A stretch of 64,000 bases of DNA. Source: Faecalibacterium prausnitzii (GTDB taxonomy: Bacteria > Bacillota > Clostridia > Oscillospirales > Ruminococcaceae). A program made the position numbers and the translations under genes. Below are positions 54,207 to 63,047 of this stretch, piece after piece; the first letter of the stretch is position 1, and every line of letters starts with the position of its first letter. The notes beneath the pieces are model-generated. The model was not told where the DNA came from and did not search any database. It saw nothing but the letters and a program-made list of their open reading frames with translations. The stretch lies in contig SFDE01000002.1 of assembly GCA_004558805.1 (NCBI GenBank), positions 112,356 to 176,355 of the forward strand. The letters are read 5' to 3'.

Positions 54207-55940
54207 ATGATACCTGCATCCAAGGAGCCGGTGTTTGCCTCTGTGGCAAAGCCGTGGCTGAAATATTACGATCCAAAATTCATCGGGCAGAGCCTGCCGG
54301 AGTGCTCTGCCTATGAACTGATCTGCCGCCGGAACAAAAATCACCTCAGCGAGGCGGCGCTGGAATACTTTGGGCGGAAGTTCAGCTATGCGGACCTGTT
54401 TGTGAACATCAAAAAGACCGCCGCCGCCTTCCGTGCCGCCGGGGTGAAAAAGGGCGACATCGTTACGGTGGTAAGCGTCATGACCCCGGAGGTGATCTGC
54501 GCCTTTTATGCGGCGGACATGATCGGTGCCACCCTGAACATGGTGGACCCCCGGTACAGCCCCGAGGGCATCCGGGAGTACATTCAGGAGGTGGGGTCCC
54601 GGCTGCTGATCTGCCTGAACGTGGTGTATGACCGCTGCCATCAGGCGGCAAAGCGCACTACGGTGGAGCGGGTGCTGGTGCTGTCCCCGGCAGACGGTAT
54701 GCCCTGGCACCTTGCCGCCGGGCACAAGCTCAAGTGCCCGGATAAAAACCGCTACGCCTCCAACGTGATCTTCTGGAAGGATTTTATCGCCGCCGGTAAG
54801 GACCAGAGCACCGCAGCGGAACCCTACGATCCGGACCACGCCTTTGTGGTGGTGCACACCGGCGGCACCACCGGCTTTCCCAAGGGGGTCATGCTCACCG
54901 ACGGCAACTTCAACGCCATCGCCCTGCAGTTTGCCGCCTACGAAAAGCTGTTCTGCCGGGGACAGAAGCTGATGAACATCATGCCCCCCTTCATCGCCTA
55001 CGGCTTCTCCTGCGGCATCCACATGCCGCTGGTGCTGGGACTGACCGTTGTGGTCATCCCCAAGCTGGACCCGGAAAAGCTGGGTTCGCTGGTGCTGCGG
55101 CACAAGCCCGCCCATATGTTTGGGGTACCCACCCACTACCAGCAGCTTGCTGCCGACCCCAAACTGCAGAAAAAGGACCTGTCCTTCATCCGCAACTACG
55201 CCGCCGGCGGCGACTCCCTGCCTCTGGGGGCAGAGCTGGAAGTAGACGAGTTCCTTGCCGCCCACGGGGTGGAATTTCCCCTTGCCAAGGGCTACGGCAT
55301 GACCGAGGCTTCCTCCGCCGCCACCGCTGCTGCCGGCAAGGTCAACAAGGCAGGCAGCGTGGGCATCCCGCTGGTGAACATGGTGGTGTCGGTGTTTGAA
55401 CCGGGCACCGACAAGGAACTGCCCATCGGAGAGCAGGGAGAGCTGTGCATCTCCGGTCCCACCCTTATGAAGGGCTACTACGGCAAGCCGGCGGAGACCC
55501 AGGCGCTGCTGCACCGCCACCCCGACGGCACCCTGTGGGCGCACACCGGAGACATGGGACACATGGATCAGGACGGTTTTGTCTACGTAGACTCCCGCAT
55601 CAAGCGGATGATCATCCGTCCCGACGGCTACAAGGTGTTCCCCTCCCTCATCGAAAATGTCATCAGCCGCCACCCCGCCGTCCATCAGTGCTCGGTGGTG
55701 AGCTGCCCGGATCAGGAACACACGCAGGGTCGCCTGCCCTTTGTGTTCGCGGTGCTGGACTCTACAGCGGACAAGAAAAAGCGGCAGATCCTCCGGGAGC
55801 TGCGGCAGCTGTGCCGGGAAGAGCTGCCGGAGTACGTCCAGCCTGTGGGCTACAAGTTCCTTCCGGAACTGCCCCTTACCCCTGTGGGCAAGGTGGACTA
55901 CCGGACTCTGGAAGAGCAGATCAGTCCCCGGGATTATTGA
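54207..55940 (+). CDS. AMP-dependent acyl-CoA synthetase-like ligase
   Basis: The 577-residue ANL-superfamily enzyme has the P-loop-like HTGGTTGFPKG (about 216-226), the GYGMTEASS motif, the HTGDMGHMDQDGFVYVDSRI region and a C-terminal PLTPVGKVDYR with the catalytic Lys. It should activate a carboxylate with ATP to an acyl-adenylate and then to CoA. The substrate (medium- or long-chain fatty acid, or another acid) is not shown. It lies five bases after dppF, so it may be in the same operon; a link to peptide uptake is not obvious. Confidence 0.9.
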   Translation: MIPASKEPVFASVAKPWLKYYDPKFIGQSLPECSAYELICRRNKNHLSEAALEYFGRKFSYADLFVNIKKTAAAFRAAGVKKGDIVTVVSVMTPEVICAFYAADMIGATLNMVDPRYSPEGIREYIQEVGSRLLICLNVVYDRCHQAAKRTTVERVLVLSPADGMPWHLAAGHKLKCPDKNRYASNVIFWKDFIAAGKDQSTAAEPYDPDHAFVVVHTGGTTGFPKGVMLTDGNFNAIALQFAAYEKLFCRGQKLMNIMPPFIAYGFSCGIHMPLVLGLTVVVIPKLDPEKLGSLVLRHKPAHMFGVPTHYQQLAADPKLQKKDLSFIRNYAAGGDSLPLGAELEVDEFLAAHGVEFPLAKGYGMTEASSAATAAAGKVNKAGSVGIPLVNMVVSVFEPGTDKELPIGEQGELCISGPTLMKGYYGKPAETQALLHRHPDGTLWAHTGDMGHMDQDGFVYVDSRIKRMIIRPDGYKVFPSLIENVISRHPAVHQCSVVSCPDQEHTQGRLPFVFAVLDSTADKKKRQILRELRQLCREELPEYVQPVGYKFLPELPLTPVGKVDYRTLEEQISPRDY

Positions 55941-56014
55941 AAAGGAGCAATCGGTTTTTCACAGCCATGGCAGCGCCCTCCGACTATGGAAAACTTCTGT
56001 GAAAGGAGTTTGTC

Positions 56015-57043
56015 ATGAAACTGAAACGTATTACCAGCGCCCTGCTGGCGGCGGCAATGATGATGGCGCTTTCTGTGCCTGCCTTTGCGGCGCAGGAGCC
56101 TGCCACCGAGGATGCCGCCCCGGCACAGCAGACCGAAGAGCAGCCGGAGACCGCCGAGGCTGCAGAACCTGCTCAGGAGCAGCTGACCTATGTGGCGCTG
56201 GGAGACAGCATTGTCGCCGGCGTGGGTCTGAAAGGGCTGAAGTACACCAGCGCCCCCATCGGGCTGGACCTTGCCGAAAACTTTGAGGGCTACCCCAAAA
56301 AATGCTATGTGGCACGGATCGCCAAGTCCTTGAATCTGGACCGCCAGCACGCCATTGATCTGGGTCTGCCCGGTCTTATGACCAAGGACATGGTGGACAT
56401 GGTGCGGGATGGTGCCATGCCCCAGATGAATCAGGCGTCCGGCTCCTACTACGTCTACCCCCAGTATCAGGAATACCTGCGGAACGCCGACATCATCAGC
56501 ATCCAGATCGGTTCCAATGATGCGCTGGTGCCCTGCATCGTGGCACTGGGCGAGGCGACCAACTGGAAGAGCGAGCAGCTTGCCAACACGGTGATCACCG
56601 GTATGCTGCGGGACCCCAGCATCGAGTCTCTGCAGCTGCTGTTCAGTGGTCTGTCCAAGATGAAGCTGACTAAGGAGGAATCCGCCGCCACCCGCCAGCT
56701 GCTGAACCACGACATGAAGACCATCTGCGACGAGGCATACGTCACGGTCACCACCAATCTGCCTCAGGTCATTGCCGAGATCCGCAAGCTGAACCCGGAT
56801 GCAGAGATCCTGCTGGTGGGCTACACCAACCCCGTGCCCATGCTGTCCTGCTGGACCAATTACTTCCGCAGCCTTAACACCTTTGCCAAGGACCTTGCTG
56901 CCCAGCAGGAGAATGTGACCTTTGTGTCCATTCCCCTTACCATGACCGCCGCCGACGGTCACCCCACCATCTGCGGACACCGCTACATTGCAAACCGTCT
57001 GCTCAGCGCCATCAAAAAGATCAATAAGGAAAAGAATTCCTAA
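56015..57043 (+). CDS. Secreted SGNH/GDSL hydrolase
   Basis: The 342-residue protein has a Sec signal peptide (about 1-26, ending AFAAQE) and an acidic, low-complexity linker (about 28-55). The SGNH domain shows GDSIVAG with the catalytic Ser65, the block III QIGSNDA and block V DGHPTICGH with Asp314 and His316. Such enzymes hydrolyse esters, often on carbohydrates or lipids. No anchor is seen at the C-terminus, so it is probably released. GTGAAAGGAG lies before the ATG. Confidence 0.92.
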   Translation: MKLKRITSALLAAAMMMALSVPAFAAQEPATEDAAPAQQTEEQPETAEAAEPAQEQLTYVALGDSIVAGVGLKGLKYTSAPIGLDLAENFEGYPKKCYVARIAKSLNLDRQHAIDLGLPGLMTKDMVDMVRDGAMPQMNQASGSYYVYPQYQEYLRNADIISIQIGSNDALVPCIVALGEATNWKSEQLANTVITGMLRDPSIESLQLLFSGLSKMKLTKEESAATRQLLNHDMKTICDEAYVTVTTNLPQVIAEIRKLNPDAEILLVGYTNPVPMLSCWTNYFRSLNTFAKDLAAQQENVTFVSIPLTMTAADGHPTICGHRYIANRLLSAIKKINKEKNS

Positions 57044-57051
57044 GCACATAC

Positions 57052-57093
57052 AAAAAACAGCGTCTGTCCCCACCGGACAGGCGCTGTTTTTTG
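57052..57093. terminator. Bidirectional terminator
   Basis: AAAAAACAGCGNCTGTCC pairs with GGACAGNCGCTGTTTTTT. It ends the SGNH gene and faces the ABC remnant on the other strand. Confidence 0.92.
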
Positions 57094-57097
57094 CGTT

Positions 57098-57667
57098 TCA
57101 GCTCAATCTTCCGTTTTCCACCGAGAAGCTCAGGTCTGCCGCCGCCATGGTGGACCGGCGGTGGGACACCAGCAGCATCGTTTTGTTCCGGCACTCGCTG
57201 CGGACGGCACGGAGGATGATGCCCTCGTTGAGGCTGTCCAGATCGGAGGTAGGCTCATCCAACAGCAGAAAGGGGGCGTCGTGGAGAAAGGCGCGTGCCA
57301 CCCCCTCGCTTGCCAGCATCACCACCTCACTGGTGGCAACGGTCTCAGTGTAGTTTTCCCCCAGAGCCACCAGCTTCTGGTAGATCCGGCTGCGGAGGGT
57401 GCCTTTGACATCCTTGGACGCCTCGTGGCTCATGCGGGAGGAAAGCATGGTAAATACGAACCGGAACGGGATGCTGCACAGGCAGAGGGCAAGGTTCTGC
57501 CACAGCAGCCGGGAGGTCAGGGTGCCTGCAAAGACAGCCCCTACCAGCCGTGCCACCGCACGGACAAAGATCACGTTCCACAGCAGCCCCATCCACTGGA
57601 ATACCACATTTACTCCTACATAGCGCAGTGCCCCGGGGGCAAAGGATAGCAATTTTTTGTTGATCAC
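57098..57667 (-). pseudogene. Internally deleted ABC exporter (CydC/CydD-like) remnant
   Basis: The 189-residue frame begins like the membrane domain of a CydCD-type ABC exporter (INKKLLSFAPGALRYVGVNV, then YTETVATSEVVMLASEGV) and jumps directly to the end of the ATPase domain (RAFLHDAPFLLLDEPTSDLD, then LVSHRRSTM). Walker A and the LSGG signature are missing, and roughly 300 residues have been lost without a frameshift. It cannot be a working transporter. The stop of the upstream DtxR-like gene overlaps its start. Confidence 0.8.
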
Positions 57668-58068
57668 AGTATATTCTCACTTTCTGGGCTCTCTGCTGCG
57701 CTGTCCAGCAGCCGGTCGTACTCTCCGGTAAAGATCCGGTCCGGCAGGGCGCTGGTCATTGCCAGCGCAGCGTTGAACCGCTCCTCCTCGGTAAGGTCCC
57801 CCTCCACTGGCGGAAAGTGTTCCACAATGGTATCCAGCTCCCGGGACACCTGTTTTGCCACCCAGAGCCCCCGGTCGGTAAGGTAGATCTTACCATAGTG
57901 TTCCTTTACGATCATGCCCCGCTCCATCAACAGGTTCAGGATCCGAACCACCGAGGGCTTTGTGACCCCCAGTTTTTCCGCCACGCTGCGGGAACTGATG
58001 TCCAGATGGGTCCGTGAGATCTCGTAGATCGCCAGCAGGTAGCGCAGATGCGCCGATGTAAGTTCCAT
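57664..58068 (-). CDS. DtxR/MntR-type metal-dependent regulator
   Basis: The 134-residue protein has an N-terminal winged helix of the DtxR type (LTSAHLRYLLAIYEISRTHL, then SVAEKLGVTKPSVVRILNLL and YGKIYLTDRGLWVAKQVSRE) and a short dimerisation helix. The SH3-like third domain of long DtxR proteins is absent, as in MntR. The second ATG at 58068 has AAAGGAA nine bases upstream. It lies beside the feo cluster and is the natural candidate to bind the GTTAG-N6-CTAAC palindromes nearby. Confidence 0.85.
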   Translation of the reverse strand: MELTSAHLRYLLAIYEISRTHLDISSRSVAEKLGVTKPSVVRILNLLMERGMIVKEHYGKIYLTDRGLWVAKQVSRELDTIVEHFPPVEGDLTEEERFNAALAMTSALPDRIFTGEYDRLLDSAAESPESENIL

Positions 58069-58140
58069 GCCGGTCACTTCCTTTGTTGATTTTTGTACCG
58101 GAGCTTTCCGGTGTTATCATCGGCTAACTTTGTTTTGCTT

Positions 58141-58177
58141 AAAAAAGAGTGCGAGCCGAGAGGTTCAGCCCGCACTC
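58141..58177 (-). terminator. Terminator of the feo operon
   Basis: On the minus strand GAGTGCG-N-GC pairs with GC-N-CGCACTC and is followed by TTTTTT. Confidence 0.85.
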
Positions 58178-58191
58178 CATAGGTCTAACGC

Positions 58192-58347
58192 TTAGTGGCA
58201 GCCCTTGCAGTGGCTGCAATCGCCGGAGCAGCCGCAGCCGCCACCGTGCTTATGGGTGTGCCATACGACCCAGCCCAGTGCGCCGAATACCAGCGCTGCC
58301 ACGATGATGGTGGGCAGATTAAAGTTTGTTGCAATAAATTCCGTCAT
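58192..58347 (-). CDS. FeoB-associated Cys-rich membrane protein (51 aa)
   Basis: The protein has one membrane helix (LPTIIVAALVFGALGWVVW) followed by a His/Gly/Cys-rich tail HKHGGGCGCSGDCSHCKGCH. This is the FeoC-like Cys-rich partner found downstream of feoB in Firmicutes; it may bind iron or assist FeoB. AAAGGGT precedes the ATG. It is the last gene of the feo operon. Confidence 0.93.
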   Translation of the reverse strand: MTEFIATNFNLPTIIVAALVFGALGWVVWHTHKHGGGCGCSGDCSHCKGCH

Positions 58348-58371
58348 ACAGCATACACCCTTTCGTTTCTA

Positions 58372-60558
58372 TCAGATGCGGGAAGCATCCAGCTTGACTT
58401 CGTTGTTGTCGGCGTACTTGTTAGGCCGCACCAGCAGGTAGATAAAGGCAGCCAGCACCACGATCGCCACTACACTGAACAGACCGAAGTGCACTTCGCT
58501 GGTGACAAGACCCCCCAGCTGATACACCACCAGCGCTGCGCAGTAAGCCAGAGCACACATATAGCCAATGGCAAAGGCGGTCCACTTGCCGTTGTTCATC
58601 TCACGCTTGATAGCACCCATAGCAGCAAAGCAGGGAGCGCACAGCAGGTTGAAGATCATGAAGGCGTAGGCAGACAGTGCGGTGTAATCCTGTGCAACCG
58701 CTGCCCAGATCTCGTCGCCGTTCTCGGAAAGCTCGCCGCCGAAGTGGTACAGCACGCCGAAGGTGCCCACCACGTTCTCCTTGGCGATCAGACCGGTAAC
58801 GGACGCCACAGTTGCCTTCCAGTTGCCAAAGCCCAGAGGTGCAAAGATCCAGGCGATCTTGGTGGCGATGAGGGCGAGGATGGAGTTGTCCTGATCCTCG
58901 ATCATGCCAAAGGCACCGTTCTCAAAGCCGAAGCCCTGTGCAAACCACAGGATGACGGTGGAGATCAAAATCACAGAGCCGGCACGCTTGATAAAGGACC
59001 AGCCGCGCTCCCAGGTGGCACGGAACACGTTGCCCCAGGCAGGCACATGGTAGGCAGGCAGCTCCATGACAAAGGGTGCGGGGTCGCCCGCAAAGACCTT
59101 GGTCTTTTTCAGGATAATGCCGGAGCAGATGATGGCTGCCATGCCGATGAAGTAGGCGGACACCGCCACCAGCGAGGAACCACCAAACAGGGCACCAGCA
59201 ATAAGACCGATGATGGGCATCTTGGCACCGCAGGGGATGAAGCAGGTGGTCATGATGGTCATGCGGCGGTCACGCTCGTTCTCGATGGTACGGCTTGCCA
59301 TAACGCCCGGCACGCCGCAGCCGGTACCCACCAGCACCGGGATAAAGCTCTTGCCGGACAGACCGAACTTGCGGAAGATACGGTCCATGATAAATGCCAC
59401 GCGGGACATATAGCCCACGTCCTCCAGGATGGACAGCAGGAAGAACAGCACCAGCATCTGGGGCACAAAGCCCAGCACGGCACCTACGCCTGCCACGATG
59501 CCGTCCATGATCAGACCGTACAGCCAGCCTGCCACGCCAATGCTCTCCAAAAAGCCGCCCAGGGCGTTCGGTACGATCTCACCAAACAGCACATCGTTGG
59601 TCCAGTCGGTGGCAAAGGTGCCAATCGCCCATCCGCCGTCTGCAATGGAGGTGCCCATGGACAAAGAGTACATCAGGTACATGATCACCGCAAAGATGGG
59701 CAGTGCCAGAAAACGGTTGGTAACGATCTGGTCGATCTTATCGGAGACGGTCAGGTTGTCCCGGCGCTCCTTCTTTTTCACTGCGCTGCTCACCACCGTG
59801 TTGATGTAGGCATAGCGCTGGTTGGTGATGATGCTCTCGGCGTCATCGTCCATTTCCTTCTCGCAGTCCTTGATGTGCTCATCGATGTGGTCCGTCAGGT
59901 CCTTATCCAGCTTTAGCTCTTCCAGCACTTTTTCGTCCCGTTCAAAGAGCTTTACGGCGTACCAGCGCAGGAACCGGTCGTCCACCCTGCCCTGAATGGA
60001 TTCCTCGATGTGGGCAATGGCGTGCTCCACGCTACCGGTAAAGACGTGGGGCAGCTCCCCGGTCTTTGCCGCCTTTGCCGCTGCCATAGCCGCCTTTGCT
60101 GCGGCGGCGGTGCCCTCGCCCTTCAGGGCGCTGATCTCCACCGCCTGACAGCCCAGCTCTGCGCTGAGTTTTGCCAGGTCGATCTTGTCGCCATTCTTCC
60201 GCACCAGATCGATCATGTTCACCGCCATGACCACCGGGATGCCCAGTTCAATGAGCTGGGTGGTAAGGTACAGATTTCGCTCGATGTTGGTGCCGTCGAT
60301 GATGTTCAGGATCACATCGGGCTTTTCCTTTACCAGATAGGTACGGGACACCACTTCCTCCAGCGTATAAGGGGACAGGGAGTAGATACCCGGCAGGTCC
60401 TGAATGATGACGTCCTTTTCCCCCTTCAGTCTGCCTTCCTTCTTTTCCACCGTAACACCGGGCCAGTTGCCCACATACTGGTTGGAACCGGTGAGATTAT
60501 TGAACAGGGTGGTTTTGCCGCAGTTGGGGTTGCCGGCAAGTGCGATCTTTATGCTCAT
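58372..60558 (-). CDS. feoB: Ferrous iron transporter FeoB
   Basis: The 728-residue protein has the N-terminal G domain (GNPNCGKTTLFNNLTGSNQY, then DLPGIYSLSPYT, NMID and a SALKG-type G5), a helical spacer and the polytopic membrane domain with its two Gate motifs (for example GCGVPGVMASRTI and the CFIPCGAKMPII region). It imports Fe(II). AGGAAAGG lies before the ATG. FeoA proteins are upstream and a Cys-rich partner downstream. Confidence 0.96.
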   Translation of the reverse strand: MSIKIALAGNPNCGKTTLFNNLTGSNQYVGNWPGVTVEKKEGRLKGEKDVIIQDLPGIYSLSPYTLEEVVSRTYLVKEKPDVILNIIDGTNIERNLYLTTQLIELGIPVVMAVNMIDLVRKNGDKIDLAKLSAELGCQAVEISALKGEGTAAAAKAAMAAAKAAKTGELPHVFTGSVEHAIAHIEESIQGRVDDRFLRWYAVKLFERDEKVLEELKLDKDLTDHIDEHIKDCEKEMDDDAESIITNQRYAYINTVVSSAVKKKERRDNLTVSDKIDQIVTNRFLALPIFAVIMYLMYSLSMGTSIADGGWAIGTFATDWTNDVLFGEIVPNALGGFLESIGVAGWLYGLIMDGIVAGVGAVLGFVPQMLVLFFLLSILEDVGYMSRVAFIMDRIFRKFGLSGKSFIPVLVGTGCGVPGVMASRTIENERDRRMTIMTTCFIPCGAKMPIIGLIAGALFGGSSLVAVSAYFIGMAAIICSGIILKKTKVFAGDPAPFVMELPAYHVPAWGNVFRATWERGWSFIKRAGSVILISTVILWFAQGFGFENGAFGMIEDQDNSILALIATKIAWIFAPLGFGNWKATVASVTGLIAKENVVGTFGVLYHFGGELSENGDEIWAAVAQDYTALSAYAFMIFNLLCAPCFAAMGAIKREMNNGKWTAFAIGYMCALAYCAALVVYQLGGLVTSEVHFGLFSVVAIVVLAAFIYLLVRPNKYADNNEVKLDASRI

Positions 60559-60586
60559 TGTGTATACCTTTCCTCCCTCGTCCGGA

Positions 60587-60808
60587 TCAGACTACTTCGA
60601 TCATTTCGGCATCTGCCTTGCGGACGCTCAGCTCGTAGTTGCGCACGGTGAGCTCCATGGGATCTCCCAGAGGTGCCACCTTGCGGACGTAGATCACCAC
60701 ACCCTTGGTGATGCCCATATCCATGATGCGGCGCTTTACAGGACCTTCGCCGTGGAGCTTTGCCACCGTGACGGTGTCGCCTACCTTAACATCTTTCAGC
60801 GTTTTCAT
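60587..60808 (-). CDS. feoA: FeoA-like SH3 protein, copy 1
   Basis: A 73-residue SH3-like FeoA protein (KTLKDVKVGDTVTVAKLHGE, then VKRRIMDMGITKGVVIYVRK and VTVRNYELSVRKADAEMIEV). It is a small cytosolic partner of FeoB. AGGAGGAAAG lies eight bases before the ATG. It is 28 bases upstream of feoB. Confidence 0.92.
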   Translation of the reverse strand: MKTLKDVKVGDTVTVAKLHGEGPVKRRIMDMGITKGVVIYVRKVAPLGDPMELTVRNYELSVRKADAEMIEVV

Positions 60809-60884
60809 TGTCAGCTTTCCTCCTCTGTCTGTTTATTCCGGGGGCTTCCGGCAGGAAGCCCCCCAAACAGTGCTGCTGCACTGC

Positions 60885-61100
60885 TCAGCCGATCATAATG
60901 CGGTTTGCCATGGTCTTGTCCAGCGCAATGCGGCTGTCCTTGACCTGCAGGATCAGGTTCCCTGCGATCTCATTGACCACTGTCACCCGACTTCCCACCA
61001 CAAAGCCCAACTCTGCAAGGTGCAGACGGATCTCGTCCTTACCGGTGATCTTTCTGATGGTGACGGTCTCCCCTGCTTTTGCCATTGTCAGAGGCATCAT
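60885..61100 (-). CDS. feoA: FeoA-like SH3 protein, copy 2
   Basis: A 71-residue FeoA-type protein (AKAGETVTIRKITGKDEIRL, then HLAELGFVVGSRVTVVNEIA) with only moderate identity to the other copy. The ATG at 61100 has AGGAG nine bases upstream; ATG at 61106 is too close to it. Two FeoA genes before one FeoB are common in Clostridia. It is the first gene of the operon. Confidence 0.9.
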   Translation of the reverse strand: MMPLTMAKAGETVTIRKITGKDEIRLHLAELGFVVGSRVTVVNEIAGNLILQVKDSRIALDKTMANRIMIG

Positions 61101-61144
61101 ACACATCCACTCCTTTGCCGGTACCGCCCGGGTCTTCCCTCGCG

Positions 61145-61160
61145 GTTAGTTAATCGTAAC
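61145..61160 (-). promoter_or_regulatory. Palindromic operator candidate between the feo promoter and feoA
   Basis: GTTAG-TTAATC-GTAAC, 16 bases, on the plus strand, about 14 bases downstream of the feo -10. It has the same length and half-sites as the two palindromes upstream of the DUF3793 gene. Confidence 0.6.
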
Positions 61161-61173
61161 TATCAGCACGGAC

Positions 61174-61202
61174 AGTTTACGCCTACTAACCCTTCTTGTC
61201 AA
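61174..61202 (-). promoter_or_regulatory. Promoter of the feo operon
   Basis: On the minus strand TTGACA (61197-61202), 17 bases, TAAACT (61174-61179). A TTAGT lies inside the spacer. Confidence 0.8.
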
Positions 61203-61223
61203 TAGTTTTTTCACAATTAAAGT

Positions 61224-61239
61224 TAGTTTATACAAACTA
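61224..61239. promoter_or_regulatory. Upstream palindrome at the feo operon
   Basis: TAGTTT-ATAC-AAACTA is a perfect inverted repeat about 22 bases upstream of the feo -35. It may be a second regulator site. More TTAG/CTAA half-sites lie in the AT-rich stretch to 61320. Confidence 0.5.
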
Positions 61240-61545
61240 GCAGTTTTTTCTTCAAAAATTCTTTCGATTTTTATCAGAATTAACAACGACTAACTCATTT
61301 TATTGAGGTAAAGTTAGCTGTTGTTTACAATTTAAGAGGTATTCTTCTCCGTTTCGTTGTGGAAGTTTGCCATATTTCCTGCCTGTACAATGACACAGCC
61401 GCAGGATGCAGTGGTCCGTCTGCTTCCTGCGGCTGCGTGTCAAAAGGAGGATCTTCCCTCACCGACGCAGGATACGCCGGTGAGTGCCAGAATAAAAAAG
61501 AGAGTATTTTAATAGAGAATGTCGTATTGAATGTCAGGGTCCGTC

Positions 61546-62124
61546 TCACGCCGCCACCGCAAGGCGAAGGATAGGGGTGCCGCTGTGGTACAGCCGCAGG
61601 TACACCGCTGTGCACTTGCGCAGCTGGTCAAAATGCCGCTGCGCCGCCTCCGGGTCCCCGTATGCCTTCCAGCAGCCGCAGCAGGTAAAGTTCTGCCCAC
61701 GGTTCTGGATAAAGCCCTCCACATCAGGCAGAGGATAGCCCAAAAAAACGCCGATCTCATGAGGGAATTCTCCCTCACAGCAGAGCCGCTGGGACAGCTG
61801 GTCCAGCAAGGTCTGCCATGGCTGCCCCTGCCTTGGCAGGCGGTAGCCTGTCCGGGCAAGAAAGTTCCGGACCGCCGGGTCCTGCAGCACCGCAGCCAGC
61901 CGATTGGCACGGTAGACGTACACCAGATACCGGTGGGTGAGGACGCAGCCCTTCAGCACCCGCACCCGGAGCCCCTTGGGTTCCAGCTGGACATTCCAGT
62001 TTTTCACCCGCCGGGCAAGGTCGGCACTGTCCCGGGTCTCGTAGCGGAACAGTCCCCCGGGCTTCAGGCTCGCCAGCACCGGGGCGCACTGCTCCAGCAT
62101 CACAGTCTCAAAGTTGCGCTCCAT
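61546..62124 (-). CDS. DUF3793 family protein
   Basis: The 192-residue protein matches the DUF3793 family: LKPGGLFRYETRDSADLARR, RVRVLKGCVLTHRYLVYVYR, a central FPHEIGVFLGYPLPDVEGFI and CGCWKAYGDPEAAQRHFDQL. The GxFLGYPxxDVxGFI and CxGxWKxY motifs are the family core. Function is unknown; members are often coded near iron uptake or flavodoxin genes. Two perfect palindromes lie 60 to 150 bases upstream. Confidence 0.88.
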   Translation of the reverse strand: MERNFETVMLEQCAPVLASLKPGGLFRYETRDSADLARRVKNWNVQLEPKGLRVRVLKGCVLTHRYLVYVYRANRLAAVLQDPAVRNFLARTGYRLPRQGQPWQTLLDQLSQRLCCEGEFPHEIGVFLGYPLPDVEGFIQNRGQNFTCCGCWKAYGDPEAAQRHFDQLRKCTAVYLRLYHSGTPILRLAVAA

Positions 62125-62183
62125 CTTCTGCCCTCCTGCAGTGGTTTTGGGGGTAGTGTTCCCTGCTCCCCGGTCTGTTAGTA

Positions 62184-62199
62184 GTTAGATATTTCTAAC
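62184..62199 (-). promoter_or_regulatory. Palindromic operator, proximal, DUF3793 gene
   Basis: GTTAG-ATATTT-CTAAC, a 16-base near-perfect palindrome 60 bases before the gene. Confidence 0.65.
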
Positions 62200-62256
62200 C
62201 ATCATTGCAAAAAAGAAACGGTACACCCGGTGGGTCCGGGTTGCCGTGGGATGAAG

Positions 62257-62272
62257 GTTAGTTATTTCTAAC
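62257..62272 (-). promoter_or_regulatory. Palindromic operator, distal, DUF3793 gene
   Basis: GTTAG-TTATTT-CTAAC, a second copy of the same 16-base palindrome. Confidence 0.65.
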
Positions 62273-62447
62273 TTATCTGTATCTTACCACAGCTCCGGGG
62301 GTTTTGTCAACGGGTCCATTCAAAAAAGTTATTTGTAACAAACTCGCTTTGCTTTTCTGCTGTCTTTTTGCCCCGGCTGTGATATAATAGGGCTGTCTTT
62401 TCCGCCTCCGGCACCCGGGGCGGTGCATTTCATGCAGGAGGTCTCTC

Positions 62448-63047
62448 ATGGCACAGTTCATTTCCCCCGCCGCCCTTGGGGCGCTGATCACCACCCGGCT
62501 GGACCCGGAACCCACCGCACCACTGGTGGTGGCGCTGGACGGGCGCTGCGGCAGCGGCAAGACCACCCTTGCCGCTGCCCTCCGGGCACAGTTCCCGGCG
62601 TGCAGCCTGCTGCACACCGATGACTTTTACCTGCCTCCATCGCAGCGGGTGGAAAACTGGCAGCAGATCCCCTGCGCCAACATGGACCTTGCCCGGTTAT
62701 GCCGGGAGGTGCTGGAGCCTGCCTGTGCCGGGCAGTCCTGCCTTTACCGGGGCTATTCCTGCCGGGAGGGGAGCTACCTGCCTGCCCGGCAGCTGCTGCC
62801 CCAGCCTCTGGTGATCCTGGAAGGCAGCTACAGCCACCACCCACTGCTGGCGCAGTACGAGAGCCTGCGGGTGTTCGTGACCTGCTCCAAGGCAGAGCAG
62901 ACCTACCGACTGCAGGTACGGGAGGGGGAGCGGTATCCCGCCTTTGCCGCCCGGTGGATCCCTCTGGAGGAGGGGTATTTTGCACAGTACGGCATTGAAG
63001 CGGCAGCAGATTTTGTGGTGGATACCACCGCAGGCGGGACGATTTAA
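62448..63047 (+). CDS. Uridine-kinase-like P-loop NTPase
   Basis: The 199-residue protein has Walker A GRCGSGKTT near residue 32, a TDDFYLPPSQRV segment that resembles the substrate loop of uridine kinases, and VILEGSYSHHP near 124. It probably phosphorylates a nucleoside or related hydroxyl compound with ATP in the cytosol. CAGGAGG lies seven bases before the ATG. Its substrate is not shown. Confidence 0.82.
   Translation: MAQFISPAALGALITTRLDPEPTAPLVVALDGRCGSGKTTLAAALRAQFPACSLLHTDDFYLPPSQRVENWQQIPCANMDLARLCREVLEPACAGQSCLYRGYSCREGSYLPARQLLPQPLVILEGSYSHHPLLAQYESLRVFVTCSKAEQTYRLQVREGERYPAFAARWIPLEEGYFAQYGIEAAADFVVDTTAGGTI

Noticed and set aside
62273..62617. A 114-codon minus-strand frame covering the promoter region of the kinase-like gene
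   Set aside because: It is antisense to the start of the kinase-like gene, with no family similarity.
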